Below, one piece after another: positions 15,329 through 24,629 of a stretch of 64,000 bases of DNA; position 1 is the first letter of the stretch, and the number at the start of each line of letters is the position of its first letter. The position numbers were made by a program, and so were the translations under genes. Origin of the DNA: Thermoactinospora rubra (GTDB taxonomy: Bacteria; Actinomycetota; Actinomycetes; Streptosporangiales; Streptosporangiaceae); the NCBI RefSeq assembly GCF_002093975.1, contig NZ_MSZZ01000010.1, positions 62,001-126,000 of the forward strand. The letters run 5' to 3'. The notes below the pieces were generated by a model. That model was not told the DNA's origin. It did no database searches and was given only the letters and a program-made list of their open reading frames with translations.

Positions 15329-15748
15329 TCAGAGGAGGTGGAAGGGTCTTCCCGGGGCGCAGTTCGCGGGGTCGTTGTTGCCGCTGACGGCGAAATCGGC
15401 GCACGTGAGGAACAGGTGATTGAACTTGCCGAGCAGGAAGGCCAGCACTCCCACGACGATCGTGACCCCGATGGCCCTCAGGCGGTGCGGTACGGGAAGC
15501 GCCGCGTAGTCGGGCAGGAGGACGCTCGTCAGCAGCCATGTCAGCAACGGGGCTCCCACCAGGGTGAGCACCACTTCGAAGTAATGGAGGAAGGGGAAAC
15601 CTGGGCTCCTGCGCGTCACGATAGCCAGGACGATCCAGATCGAGGGCAGTGCCAGGGCGATCCAGCCGCCCCAAGGTATCGCGCCTCTGCTGCGCATGGC
15701 CACGCCCGAGAGCAGCACCGCCGTGCCCACCGCCCAGAGCGCCAGCAC
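15329..15748 (-). CDS. Small membrane protein of unknown function
   Basis: 139 residues from GTG 15748 with about four hydrophobic segments (VGTAVLLSGVAM, WIALALPSIWIVLAIV, VVLTLVGAPLLTWLLTSVLL, VTIVVGVLAFLLGKF). I do not recognise a family. The same frame stays open upstream as FTLGAYSAIFFDT, which looks like the beginning of the first helix, but there is no ATG, GTG or TTG before a TGA about 50 bases away. The true N-terminus may have been lost by a frameshift or may use a CTG start. No clear operon partner; the kinase gene starts 254 bp downstream. Confidence 0.55.
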   Translation of the reverse strand: MLALWAVGTAVLLSGVAMRSRGAIPWGGWIALALPSIWIVLAIVTRRSPGFPFLHYFEVVLTLVGAPLLTWLLTSVLLPDYAALPVPHRLRAIGVTIVVGVLAFLLGKFNHLFLTCADFAVSGNNDPANCAPGRPFHLL

Positions 15749-16271
15749 GGTGTCGAAGAAGATGGCGCTGTACGCGCCCAGCGTGAACGCCGGCCATCAG
15801 ATGACCAGTGTTCCCGCCGCCGACGCGGCCGCGACACCACGCAGAGTGGGATGGATCTCGGGCAGGTTTCGCTTCCCTTTTCTCCTCGGATCGGGAGGCG
15901 TTCCACCGGCCATTCTTCGTTCTACCCCTTGCCAGAATTCCCATGACGGCGGGCCGCTCCGCGCCCGCCCGGACACCATGCCCCGACCCCGACGACCCTA
16001 TAGCGGGACGCTTCCCCCGCACGGCAACCGACGCTCCGCGAAAGGTAAATGACGCCGCATCCGTGCTATGGACGAACCTGACCGTGTCGCCCGACGGCAG
16101 GACCACGGCGAACGCCCTGCTGCCAACGGTTCTCGACGAGATTTACGCCGGGCTGCCGGTCTCGCCCTCACCATCCCCTGCCACCACCAGGTGATCGGGT
16201 CATGCGGTCCGGCATGCCATCAGCCGGGCGGCCGCCCCCGCGCCTGCGCGATCAAGCCCTAAGCTGAGCCC
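15749..16271. other. Intergenic stretch without a supportable gene
   Basis: About 520 bases, less GC-rich in places. Several medium ORFs cross it on both strands, but none shows actinomycete codon bias, a ribosome site or recognisable protein features. It must contain the promoter of the PolX gene. I see no strong repeat or hairpin. Confidence 0.5.
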
Positions 16272-17957
16272 ATGGCACGGGCAAACGAGGAGGCGGCCGC
16301 CGCGCTGCAGGAGTACGCCGAGCTGTTCGCGCTGACCGGAGGCGACGCCTTCCGGGTGCGCAGCTACCAGAAGGCCGCCAAGGCGATCGCCGGGTTCCCC
16401 GAGGACATCTCGACGGTCGACGTGCGCAGCGTGCCGGGGGTCGGCGAGGCGATCGCGCTGAAGATGGAGGAGTTCCTCGAGCGTGGCAGCTTCCGCCAGC
16501 TCGACGCGCTGCGCGAGAAGGTTCCCGCCGGGGTGCGCAGCCTGACCAAGGTGCCCTCCCTCGGGCCGAAGACGGCGATCATGCTGTTCGAGGAGTTCGG
16601 CATCGACTCCCCCGCCGCGCTGGCCGAGGCGATCACCTCCGGGCGGCTCGACGGGGTCAGGGGCCTGGGCGCCAAGACGCTGGCGAACCTGCTCAAGGGC
16701 GTCGAGCAGCTGGAGCAGGCGGGGCGGCGGGTGCACATCGGCATCGCCATGGCGCTGGCCGAGCAGGTGATGTCCTCGCTGTCCGCCGAGCGCATCGCCT
16801 ACGCCGGATCGCTGCGGCGCATGAAGGACACGATCGGCGACATCGACATCCTCGCCGTGGCGCCGGACGAGATCATGGCGGAGTTCCGTGCCCAGCCGTA
16901 CGTCGCCGAGGTCATCGCGGCGGGCGAGAAGAAGACCTCCGTGCGCACCACCACGGGCCTCCAGGTGGACCTGCGGGTGGTGCCGGCCGCGTCGTGGGGC
17001 GCGGCCATGCAGTACTTCACCGGCTCCAAGGAGCACAACGTCACCGTCCGCGAGATCGCGGTGAAGAAGGGCTGGAAGCTGTCGGAGTACGGCCTGTTCG
17101 AGGGCGAGCGGCTGATCGCCGGGGCCGAGGAGGAGGAGATCTACGCGGCGCTGGGCATGCAGTGGGTGCCGCCGCCGCTGCGCGAGGACGGCGGGGAGGT
17201 CCAGGCGGCGCTGCGCGGCGAGCTGCCCGAACTGGTGGTGCTGGAGGACCTGCGGGGCGACCTGCACACGCACACGAACCTGACCGACGGCGTGGCGTCG
17301 CTGGAGGACATGGTGGCGGCGGCGCACGCGCGTGGGTATGAGTACTACGCGGTGACGGACCACGCGCCGGACCTGGTGATGCAGCGGATGACGCTGGACA
17401 AGGCGCTGGAGCAGCGGGAGCGGCTGGCGGAGCTGCAGGCGGACTACCCGGGCATGCGGCTGCTGCACGGCACGGAGCTCAACATCGCGCCCGACGGGTC
17501 GGTCGACTGGCCGGCAGAGGTTCTGGAGGGCTTCGACGTGTGCGTGGCGAGCGTGCACTCGCACTTCGGGCAGTCGCGGGAGGAGATGACGCGGCGGTTC
17601 ATCGCGGCGTGCGAGAACCCGCACGTGCACATCATCGGGCACCCGACCACGCGCAAGATCGGCAAGCGGGAGGGCGTGGACGCCGACTGGGACGCCGTCT
17701 TCCGCGCCGCCGCGCGCACCGGCACGGCGCTGGAGATCGACGCCTACCCCGACCGGTCGGACCTGCCCTCCGACCTGGTGCGCCGGGCCAGGCACCACGG
17801 GGTGAAGTTCTCGATCGACAGCGACTCGCACGCGGTGCCCCACCTGGCGCACCAGCGCTACGGCATCGGCATCGCGCAACGGGCGTGGCTGACGGCCGAC
17901 GACGTCATCAATACCTGGCCCTTGGAGCGGCTGCTGGCCTTCCTCAAGAGGGCCTAG
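16272..17957 (+). CDS. polX: PolX family DNA polymerase with PHP domain
   Basis: 561 residues in the bacterial PolX layout. Residues 1 to about 320 are an X-family polymerase: helix-hairpin-helix segments VPGVGEAIALKM and VRGLGAKTLANLL, catalytic Asp pair in GSLRRMKDTIGDIDIL and the third Asp in LQVDLRVV. The C-terminal part from about 335 is a PHP metal hydrolase with DLHTHTNLTDG, VTDHAPD, VASVHSHF, IIGHPTT and SIDSDSHA, the ligand set of a 3'-5' exonuclease / AP-site processing domain. Such proteins fill short gaps in DNA repair. ATG 16272 is the obvious start. Confidence 0.95.
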   Translation: MARANEEAAAALQEYAELFALTGGDAFRVRSYQKAAKAIAGFPEDISTVDVRSVPGVGEAIALKMEEFLERGSFRQLDALREKVPAGVRSLTKVPSLGPKTAIMLFEEFGIDSPAALAEAITSGRLDGVRGLGAKTLANLLKGVEQLEQAGRRVHIGIAMALAEQVMSSLSAERIAYAGSLRRMKDTIGDIDILAVAPDEIMAEFRAQPYVAEVIAAGEKKTSVRTTTGLQVDLRVVPAASWGAAMQYFTGSKEHNVTVREIAVKKGWKLSEYGLFEGERLIAGAEEEEIYAALGMQWVPPPLREDGGEVQAALRGELPELVVLEDLRGDLHTHTNLTDGVASLEDMVAAAHARGYEYYAVTDHAPDLVMQRMTLDKALEQRERLAELQADYPGMRLLHGTELNIAPDGSVDWPAEVLEGFDVCVASVHSHFGQSREEMTRRFIAACENPHVHIIGHPTTRKIGKREGVDADWDAVFRAAARTGTALEIDAYPDRSDLPSDLVRRARHHGVKFSIDSDSHAVPHLAHQRYGIGIAQRAWLTADDVINTWPLERLLAFLKRA

Positions 17958-18048
17958 CACCTTCGCGCCCGGGTAGGGCCCCTGTGAGCCTCGGGAGCAC
18001 GGCGGGGCGCCGAGATTAAAGGGTTTGCAAGTAGGGAATATCGGGTTC

Positions 18049-19098
18049 ATGACGACCCATGCCGTGGCCACGATCGTCAAGCCACTGCCCCCGCACCTGT
18101 TCATCCGGCGCGAGACCGGCGCCGAGATGCGCTGGGAGGCGATGGCCGGACAGGGCTACCACACGCCCGTCGACCGGTTCTTCGTCCGCAACCACACCGC
18201 CACCCCGCTCCTGGACCCCTCCACCTGGCGGCTGCGCCTCCACGGCGACGGCCTGCGCCGGCCCCTCACGCTCACCTACGGCCAGTTGCTCGCCATGCCG
18301 CCTGCCACGATCGACGCCGCCGTCGAGTGCGCCGGCAACGGGCGGCGGTTCTACGGCACGCAGCAGCACCAGCCCGTGGAGGGCACGGCGTGGGGGCTCG
18401 GCGCGATCGGGGTGGCCAGGTGGCGCGGGGTGCCGCTGCGGCACCTGCTGCAGCTGGCCGGGCTGCGCGAGGACGCCGTGGACGTGGTGGCCGAGGGCCT
18501 GGACGCCCCGTTCGAGGACCACGGCCACGTCCGGCGGCCCCTGCCGGTGTCCAAGGCCCTGGCCGACGTCCTCGTGGCGTACGAGATGAACGGCCGGCCC
18601 CTGCCGCCCGACCACGGCTTCCCCGCCAGGCTCGTGGTGCCCGGCTGGGCGGGCACCGCCTCGATCAAGTGGCTGGGCGACATCGAGGTGTCCACCCGCC
18701 CCGTCGCCACGCCGTGGACCACGGCCTTCTACCGCGACGTGTCGGTGCAGCCGGTCAAGAGCGCCTTCGAGCTGCCGTGGGAGGCGACGTTCGTGCGCGG
18801 CCGGCCGTACATCCTGCACGGCAGGTCCTGGTCGGGCGCCGGGCGGATCGTCGAGGTCGAGGTGAGCTTCGACGGCGGGGCGAGCTGGCGCGCGGCCGAG
18901 CACCACGGACGCCGCCTGGCGCGCGCCTGGCTGCCGTGGCACATCGGCTGGTCGCCCCGGGAAACCGGCGACCACGTGCTGCTGGCCCGCGCCACGGACG
19001 AGCACGGCGCCGTCCAGCCGCTCCTCGCCCCCTGGCACCCGCAGGGCTACCACTTCGACGCCGTCGTGCAACACCCCATCCGCGTGACGGCCGGGTAG
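18049..19098 (+). CDS. Sulfite-oxidase-like molybdopterin enzyme
   Basis: 349 residues from ATG 18049, with AGGGAA about eight bases upstream; a TTG 24 bases earlier would cover that site. The first two thirds are an oxidoreductase molybdopterin-binding domain with the Mo-coordinating Cys in VECAGNGRRF and WGLGAIGVARWRGVPL. The last third is the Mo-co dimerisation domain (VEVSFDGGASWR, HVLLARATDEHG). No Tat signal is seen, so it is probably cytoplasmic. The family covers sulfite oxidases and related enzymes; the substrate here is not known. No heme or redox partner gene is adjacent. Confidence 0.87.
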   Translation: MTTHAVATIVKPLPPHLFIRRETGAEMRWEAMAGQGYHTPVDRFFVRNHTATPLLDPSTWRLRLHGDGLRRPLTLTYGQLLAMPPATIDAAVECAGNGRRFYGTQQHQPVEGTAWGLGAIGVARWRGVPLRHLLQLAGLREDAVDVVAEGLDAPFEDHGHVRRPLPVSKALADVLVAYEMNGRPLPPDHGFPARLVVPGWAGTASIKWLGDIEVSTRPVATPWTTAFYRDVSVQPVKSAFELPWEATFVRGRPYILHGRSWSGAGRIVEVEVSFDGGASWRAAEHHGRRLARAWLPWHIGWSPRETGDHVLLARATDEHGAVQPLLAPWHPQGYHFDAVVQHPIRVTAG

Positions 19099-19231
19099 AG
19101 AAATCTCACCACCGCGCTGACCTGCGTGTCCGTCCGGACCAGTCGATTTCATCTGAAAGACTCTCGCGGAAACCCCGGAGAAACGAAGCCACGTCACCAT
19201 CGGCTCATCGGCGACACGCGAGGGAGGCGCG

Positions 19232-20713
19232 ATGACCCAGCTGACCGCGCTCGACGCCCAGTTCCTCAACATCGAGTCCGCGACCACCGCCGCGCACGTG
19301 GCGGGCGTGGCGATCCTCGACGCGACCGGGGGCGCGGTCACCAGGCAGGCACTGGCCAGGCTGGTGACGCAGCGCATGCACCTGTCCCCCGCGCTCAGCC
19401 AGCGGCTCGTGGAGGCGCCGCTCGGGCTGGACCGGCCGTACTGGACCGAGGACACCTCCTTCGACGTCGACCAGCATGTCTTCGAAACGACGCTGCCCGC
19501 GCCGGGGGACGACGAGCGGCTGGCCGAGGAGGTCGCCCGGCTGCACGCGCGCCGCCTGGACCGAAGCCGCCCGCTGTGGGAGATGCACCTGATCAAGGGG
19601 CTGACGGGCGGCCGGGTGGCCGTCTACACCAAGGTCCACCACGCCGCGATCGACGGCGTGTCGGGCGCGGAGACGCTGGCGGCGCTGCTGGACCTGTCCC
19701 CCGAGCCGCGGGCGGTCGAGCCCGCCGAGCGCCCGCGGGCCACGCCGCCCTCGCCGGCGGAGATGCTGGCCCGCGCCGCCGCGCGCACGGTGAAGCACCC
19801 TTTCCGCGCGCTGCGGTCGCTGGCGCGGACCGCGGCGGAGCTGGACGCGGTGCCGCTGGTGTCCGCGCTGCCGGGCGCCGGTCTGGTGGCCCAGGCGGTA
19901 CGGCAGGCGGCCGGCGGCCGGCGTCGCGTGCCGCCGTTGCCCCCGCTGGCCGCGCCGCGCACCCCGTTCAACGGGCCGATCAGCGGCGAGCGCCAGGTGG
20001 CGTTCGGCTCGGTGCAGCTCAAGGACGTCAAGCGGGTCGGCAGGGCGTTCGGCCTGACCGTGAACGACGTCGTCATGGCGTTGTGCGCCTCCGCCCTGCG
20101 GGCCTGGCTGCGCGAGCTGGCGGCGCTGCCGGACCGCCCGCTGGTGGCTGCGGTGCCGGTCGCGGTCCGTACGGCCGGCGCCCTGGAGCGGGCGGGCAAC
20201 CAGATCTCCGCCATGGTCGTGCCGCTGGCCACCGACGTGCCGGGCGGCGTCGAGCGGCTCCGGGCCGTCAAGCGGGCGATGGACACCGCCAAGCGCCGCT
20301 TCGCGCTGGCGCCGGCCGGCTGGCCGGTGGAGGCGTCGGAGCTGCTGCCCCCGCCGCTGGCCGCCCTGGCCATGCCGGCGCTGTTCCGCCTGGCGTCCCT
20401 CGGCCCGGCCCCGGTCAACCTCATCGTGAGCAACGTGCCGGGGCCGCAGTTCCCGCTGTACCTGTGCGGCGGCCGGGTGCTGGCCTACTACCCGCTGTCG
20501 GTGGTGAGCGACGCCACCGGCGGCCTGGCGATCACGTGCCTGTCCTATGACGGCATGCTCGACTTCGGCCTGGTGGCCTGCCCGCGGCGCGTTCCGGACG
20601 TGTGGCGGCTGATGGACCACCTGCATGCGGCCATGGCCGGGTTCCTGGCGCTAGAGGAGACCGCCGGCGATGAGTTCCGCGACGGCGTCGGGGTCGATCC
20701 GGTGGCCGGTTAG
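19232..20713 (+). CDS. Wax ester synthase / diacylglycerol acyltransferase (WS/DGAT)
   Basis: 493 residues. The active-site motif HHAAIDG (around residue 132) matches HHxxxDG, and the C-terminal region has LIVSNVPGPQFPLYLCGGRV and the conserved PLSVVSDATGGLAITCLSYDG. These enzymes use acyl-CoA to make wax esters or triacylglycerol storage lipid at the membrane. ATG 19232 has GGGAGG six bases upstream. The last 63 bases overlap the 3' end of the convergent TetR gene. Confidence 0.93.
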   Translation: MTQLTALDAQFLNIESATTAAHVAGVAILDATGGAVTRQALARLVTQRMHLSPALSQRLVEAPLGLDRPYWTEDTSFDVDQHVFETTLPAPGDDERLAEEVARLHARRLDRSRPLWEMHLIKGLTGGRVAVYTKVHHAAIDGVSGAETLAALLDLSPEPRAVEPAERPRATPPSPAEMLARAAARTVKHPFRALRSLARTAAELDAVPLVSALPGAGLVAQAVRQAAGGRRRVPPLPPLAAPRTPFNGPISGERQVAFGSVQLKDVKRVGRAFGLTVNDVVMALCASALRAWLRELAALPDRPLVAAVPVAVRTAGALERAGNQISAMVVPLATDVPGGVERLRAVKRAMDTAKRRFALAPAGWPVEASELLPPPLAALAMPALFRLASLGPAPVNLIVSNVPGPQFPLYLCGGRVLAYYPLSVVSDATGGLAITCLSYDGMLDFGLVACPRRVPDVWRLMDHLHAAMAGFLALEETAGDEFRDGVGVDPVAG

Positions 20714-21226
20714 CTGGGTCAGCGTCTCCTGGTACAGCAGCACGGCGGCGAAGGTCGCGGCGGCCACCTCCAGCCGGGCCGCGTCGCCGCGCGCGGTAGG
20801 CAGGGCCAGCTCCAGCGCGAAGCGGGCCCGCCTGATGAGCTCGCCGTTGAGCCGGCTCAGCCGTTCGCGCACCGACACGTGCGTGTCGGCCTCGCGGAAC
20901 AGGATGCGGCGCATCGCCGGCGAGGCGCGCAGCGGCAGCCGCCTGGCCAGCCGGGACAGCGTGCCCGCCGGGTCGCCCGGCACGGCCTCGACGTCCCTGT
21001 CCTCCTCGACCAGGGTGCGCTCGTCCACCAGCGTCACGAGCACGTCGATCTTGCGCGGGAAGTAGTGGAACACCAGCCCCTTGGGCACGTTCGCCAACTT
21101 GGCGATCATGGAGGCCGGCGTCGCCTCGTACCCGCTGGTCGCGAACAGCTCCTCGGCCGCGTCGAGGATGCGCGTCCGTGCGTCCCCGATTCTCACAGCA
21201 TGACGATAGCCCTCCGGCCGCCTCAT
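20651..21226 (-). CDS. TetR-family transcriptional regulator
   Basis: 191 residues. The N-terminal helix-turn-helix is clear (ILDAAEELFATSGYEATPASMIAKL, then KGLVFHYFPRK), with a ligand-binding domain behind it. GTG 21196 is an alternative start closer to the domain. It lies tail-to-tail with the WS/DGAT gene and head-to-head with another TetR gene, 48 bp apart, so it probably controls one of these neighbours; the ligand is unknown. Confidence 0.86.
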   Translation of the reverse strand: MRRPEGYRHAVRIGDARTRILDAAEELFATSGYEATPASMIAKLANVPKGLVFHYFPRKIDVLVTLVDERTLVEEDRDVEAVPGDPAGTLSRLARRLPLRASPAMRRILFREADTHVSVRERLSRLNGELIRRARFALELALPTARGDAARLEVAAATFAAVLLYQETLTQLTGHRIDPDAVAELIAGGLL

Positions 21227-21274
21227 CGCCTAGACTGAGACAGTGATGTATCAATCTAGACGGAGTTGTCGCAC
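21227..21274. promoter_or_regulatory. Short divergent promoter/operator region between two TetR genes
   Basis: Within 48 bp there is a direct repeat CTAGACTGAG / CTAGACGGAG (starts at 21230 and 21256) and between them TGATGTATCA with four-base inverted arms. Both TetR genes read outward from here, so the operators of one or both are expected in this stretch. Confidence 0.5.
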
Positions 21275-21832
21275 ATGGTTGTGAGCCGAGAGCAGATCGC
21301 CGCCGCCGCGCTCCGCCACCTCAACCAGTCGCCCACCGCGTCGATGGAGGAGATCGCGCGGGCCGCCGGGGTCAGCCGCGCCACCCTCCACCGGCACTTC
21401 GCCACCCGCGACGAGCTGGTGTCGGCGCTGGGCTGGCGGGCGATGGAGTACTGGGAACGCGCGCAGAAGCAGGCGGGCGTCGCCGAGGCGATCGAGTCCG
21501 GGGACCCCAGGACGCTGGAGGCCGCGCTGCACGCCCTGGTGATCGGCCAGGCGGAGATCGCCGATGAGCACGGCTTCACGCTGACCGCGAACTCCCTGCT
21601 CGACGACGCCGCGCTGATGCGGCGGATCGATGAGCTGGAGGAGCTGGAGCTGAAGCTGTTCGCCGCCTGCCAGCGGGCCGGGATCCTGCGCGCCGACCTG
21701 CCCGTGCGCTGGATCAGCAACACCCTCTACGGCCTGCTCGTGGCCGCCGTCGAGAGCCTGCGCCGCGGCGACGTGGCGCGCCGCGACCTGAGCCGCCTGC
21801 TGCTGGAGACCTTCCTGCGGGGGACGGCGTGA
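21275..21832 (+). CDS. TetR-family regulator of the adjacent MFS exporter
   Basis: 185 residues from ATG 21275 (ACGGAG about ten bases upstream; a TTG nine bases earlier is less likely). The helix-turn-helix is ASMEEIARAAGVSRATLHRHFATRDEL. The stop overlaps the GTG of the MFS transporter by four bases (GTGA), so regulator and exporter are translationally coupled and the regulator very likely senses the pump's substrate. Confidence 0.88.
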   Translation: MVVSREQIAAAALRHLNQSPTASMEEIARAAGVSRATLHRHFATRDELVSALGWRAMEYWERAQKQAGVAEAIESGDPRTLEAALHALVIGQAEIADEHGFTLTANSLLDDAALMRRIDELEELELKLFAACQRAGILRADLPVRWISNTLYGLLVAAVESLRRGDVARRDLSRLLLETFLRGTA

Positions 21833-23289
21833 CCGTCACCGAAACCCCCTCCGCCACCCGGCGCTGGGCGGGCCTGGCCGTCCTGTCGGCCGGCCTGCTG
21901 CTGGTCGTGATGGACATGACGATCCTGAACGTGGCGCTGCCCGCCATCGCCGCCGACCTGCGGCCCGACGCCATCTCCCAGCTGTGGATCGTCGACGTCT
22001 ACTCCCTGGTCGTCTCCGGCCTGCTGGTCGGCGCCGCCGCGCTGGGCGACCGGTGGGGGCGCAGGCGCGTGCTCATCCTGGGCTTCGTGCTCTTCGGCAC
22101 GGCCTCGACGCTGGTCCTGTGGGCCGAAAGCCCGGCCGCGGTGATCGCCGTGCGCGCGCTGCTGGGCGCGGGCGGCGCCATGATCATGCCCTCGACGCTG
22201 TCGATGATCCGCACGCTGTTCAGCGATCCGCGCGAGCGGGCGACGGCGCTGGGCGTGTGGTCGGCGATGGCGGCCGTGGGCGCGGCGCTGGGCCCCGTCC
22301 TGGGCGGCCTGCTGCTGGAGCACTTCTCCTGGCACGCGGCGTTCCTGGTGAACGTGCCGGTCATGGCGGTGGCGATCGTCGCGGGCCTGCTCCTGCTGCC
22401 CGAGTCGCGCAACCCCCGGCCCGGCCGCTGGGACGCCGTGGCGACCGTGCTGTCCATCGTCGGCATGGTGGCGCTGGTCTACGCGATCAAGCACCTGAGC
22501 GAGGGCGGCCTGGCCGAGCCGGGCACGCCGATCGCCCTCGTCGTGGCGGCCGTCACGCTGGGCTGGTTCGCCGCGCGCTGCCTGCGCCGCCCGGACCCGC
22601 TGCTGGACCTGCGGCTGTTCGCCGGCCGGCCGTTCACCGCCGGCGTCGTCACGGCGCTGGCCACGGCGATCTCCATGGCGGGCGTGCTGTTGCTGCTGAC
22701 CCAGTGGATGCAGCTGGTGCGGGACTACTCGCCGCTGGAGAGCGGCATCCGGCTGGTGCCCGCCGCGCTGGCCGCCGCCGTCGCCTCGCCGCTCGCGCCC
22801 GCCCTGGCCGCGAGGATCGGGGCGCGCGGCGTGGTCGCGGGCGGGCTGGCGGTCACCGGGCTGGGGTTCCTCGCGCTGGTCGCGGCCCCGCTGGGCTACC
22901 TCGCCGTGGCGGCGGGCCTGACGTTCATCGGGCTGGGGCAGGGCTCGCTCGCCATCGCCTCGGCCATGATCATGGCGGGGGCGCCGCCGGAGCGGTCCGG
23001 CAACGCGGCGGCCATGGAGGAGACCAGCTACGAGCTGGGCGGCGCGCTGGGCGTGGCCGTCCTCGGAAGCGTGGCGGCCGCCGTCTACCGGGCCGGGCTG
23101 CCGTCCCACGCCCCCGCCGCGGCCCGGGAGTCCCTCGCCGGGGCGCTCGGCGGTCCGCTGGCCGTACCGGCGAGGCAGGCCTTCGAGCAGTCGCTGGCCG
23201 TCGCCGGGGTGTGCGGCGCGGTCCTGATGCTGGTCACCGCGGCGGTCGTGTGGCGGCTGGCGCCACGGCGGCTCTCAGCGCAGCACTGA
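21829..23289 (+). CDS. MFS drug exporter, 14-helix DHA2 family
   Basis: 486 residues with about 14 hydrophobic segments. The N-terminus has the DHA motif D1 pattern MDMTILNVALPAIAADL, loop 2-3 has GDRWGRRRVL (motif A), and helix 5 has GAALGPVLGG (antiporter motif C). These are hallmarks of EmrB/QacA-type proton-driven drug exporters. Coupled to the upstream TetR gene. The substrate is unknown; nothing links it directly to the lanthipeptide. Confidence 0.92.
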   Translation: MTVTETPSATRRWAGLAVLSAGLLLVVMDMTILNVALPAIAADLRPDAISQLWIVDVYSLVVSGLLVGAAALGDRWGRRRVLILGFVLFGTASTLVLWAESPAAVIAVRALLGAGGAMIMPSTLSMIRTLFSDPRERATALGVWSAMAAVGAALGPVLGGLLLEHFSWHAAFLVNVPVMAVAIVAGLLLLPESRNPRPGRWDAVATVLSIVGMVALVYAIKHLSEGGLAEPGTPIALVVAAVTLGWFAARCLRRPDPLLDLRLFAGRPFTAGVVTALATAISMAGVLLLLTQWMQLVRDYSPLESGIRLVPAALAAAVASPLAPALAARIGARGVVAGGLAVTGLGFLALVAAPLGYLAVAAGLTFIGLGQGSLAIASAMIMAGAPPERSGNAAAMEETSYELGGALGVAVLGSVAAAVYRAGLPSHAPAAARESLAGALGGPLAVPARQAFEQSLAVAGVCGAVLMLVTAAVVWRLAPRRLSAQH

Positions 23290-23308
23290 CCTCAGCGCAG
23301 CACTGACC

Positions 23309-24277
23309 TCACCGCAGCGCCGACAACAGCATCGGGTAGGCGCGGTGCAGCTCGCGCTGCCAGGTGTCGTGGTTGTGGCCGCCGCGGGTGAAGTGGGTCC
23401 GCACGTCGATCCCCTCCTCGCGCGCCCGCTCGGCGAAGGCCCGGGCCGCCCGGTTGGCCAGTTGCTCGACCAGGTCGCCGTCGCCCGCGGCGACGTAGAG
23501 GCGGACACCCCGGAGCCTGGCGACCTGGTCGTAGGGGTTGTGCGCCCGCCAGATCGCGCGTTGCCGCTCGGGGTCGCCCCAGATGCGCCTCCAGTCCGTG
23601 CCGAAGCAGCCCAGCGCCGTCCCGGCCATCACCGCCTGGGGCACGCCGGGCTGCAGGATGTGCAGGGCGCCGCTGAAGGAGGCCGCGGCCTTGAAGTGGC
23701 CCTTGGCGGCATACAGCATGGCGCCCTGGCCGCCCATGGAGTATCCGGCGACCGCCCGCCGGGGTCCGGCCCGGTACCTCGCCTCCAGCAGCGGGAGGAG
23801 CTCCTTGAGGTGGTAGGTCTCCCACCGCGGCGGGCCGCCCCGGCCGCCGTTCCACCAGTCGGAGTAGCTGCCGCACCTGCCGCCGTCGGGCATCACCACG
23901 ATCACGTCGTCGCCCCTGGTCAGCCGGTCCACGTCGGTCTTGGCCGTCCACGCGGTGTAGCCGTCGAGCCCGCCGTGCAGCAGCCACAGCACCGGCCAGG
24001 TACGGCCGGCGTCCTTGGACCAGCCCTCGGGCAGCAGCAGCCGCACCCCCGTCTCGGCCTCCAGCGCCTGCGAGCGCAGCCGCAACTCCATCCTGCGCTC
24101 GTCCAGGCGCTTTTCCTCCAGCACCCGCAGCGCCCGCGGCGAAGGGCTGGGCGCCGGGGACGGCGGCGGCTCGCCGCCGCGGCGCAGGAGGACGGCCGTG
24201 GCCACCGCCACGACCAGGACGGCCAGGCCGCCCGCGACCACCGCGCCGATCAGGCACCCGCGCACCCTGGCCGCCAT
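23309..24277 (-). CDS. Secreted or membrane-anchored esterase (esterase D/Ag85 family)
   Basis: 322 residues from ATG 24277, which has AAGGAGG five bases upstream. A single N-terminal hydrophobic helix (CLIGAVVAGGLAVLVVAVATAVLL) is a signal anchor, followed by a Pro/Ser linker. The hydrolase part has the oxyanion region LLHGGLDGY, catalytic Ser in GYSMGGQGA and His in GGHNHDTW, typical of the putative esterase family PF00756 that includes antigen 85 and feruloyl esterases. The frame stays open upstream, but that extension is transposase remnant, not part of this gene. Confidence 0.85.
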   Translation of the reverse strand: MAARVRGCLIGAVVAGGLAVLVVAVATAVLLRRGGEPPPSPAPSPSPRALRVLEEKRLDERRMELRLRSQALEAETGVRLLLPEGWSKDAGRTWPVLWLLHGGLDGYTAWTAKTDVDRLTRGDDVIVVMPDGGRCGSYSDWWNGGRGGPPRWETYHLKELLPLLEARYRAGPRRAVAGYSMGGQGAMLYAAKGHFKAAASFSGALHILQPGVPQAVMAGTALGCFGTDWRRIWGDPERQRAIWRAHNPYDQVARLRGVRLYVAAGDGDLVEQLANRAARAFAERAREEGIDVRTHFTRGGHNHDTWQRELHRAYPMLLSALR

Positions 24278-24309
24278 GCCCGCCCTCCTTGTTGGACAAA
24301 GCGGATAAT

Positions 24310-24490
24310 AACCAGCCCTCTGGCGTCCTGCGCCAGGAATTCGATCAAGATATGAGGCGAGGCGTCCGAAAATCTCGTCGGCGGTCCCGGTCCAGACGAA
24401 TGGCCTGGGGTCCTGGCTCCAGGTCTTGATCCCGTCGCGGATGTCGTTCTCCGGGGCCCGCAGCGTCTTGTGCACACCGCGCGGCCGGCT
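24310..24490 (-). pseudogene. IS630-family transposase C-terminal remnant
   Basis: In the frame leading into the esterase gene, the translation reads RGVHKTL, then DIRDGIKTWSQDPRPFVW, then TADEIFGRLASYLDRI. This is the conserved C-terminal end of IS630-type DDE transposases (commonly ending in WNENPRPFVWTKTADEIL and a short helix). The rest of the element and its terminal repeats are not visible, and the 3' end runs into unrelated sequence. It is an old insertion scar, not a mobile element. Confidence 0.75.
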
Positions 24491-24629
24491 TCCGAGGTGC
24501 GGCCGGACGCGGCGGCCCGATCCTTGGTCATCCTCTGACCAGCGGCTCAGCAGCAGCAGACCATCCCGCCGTCACGGTTTGCTACCCTATGCAACAGATC
24601 GGCTACTTTTCGCTACCAAGGGGGGTCGC

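Noticed and set aside
15808-16194. Possible 128-residue protein before polX
   Set aside because: No ribosome site, no third-position GC bias and competing frames on both strands; no family features.
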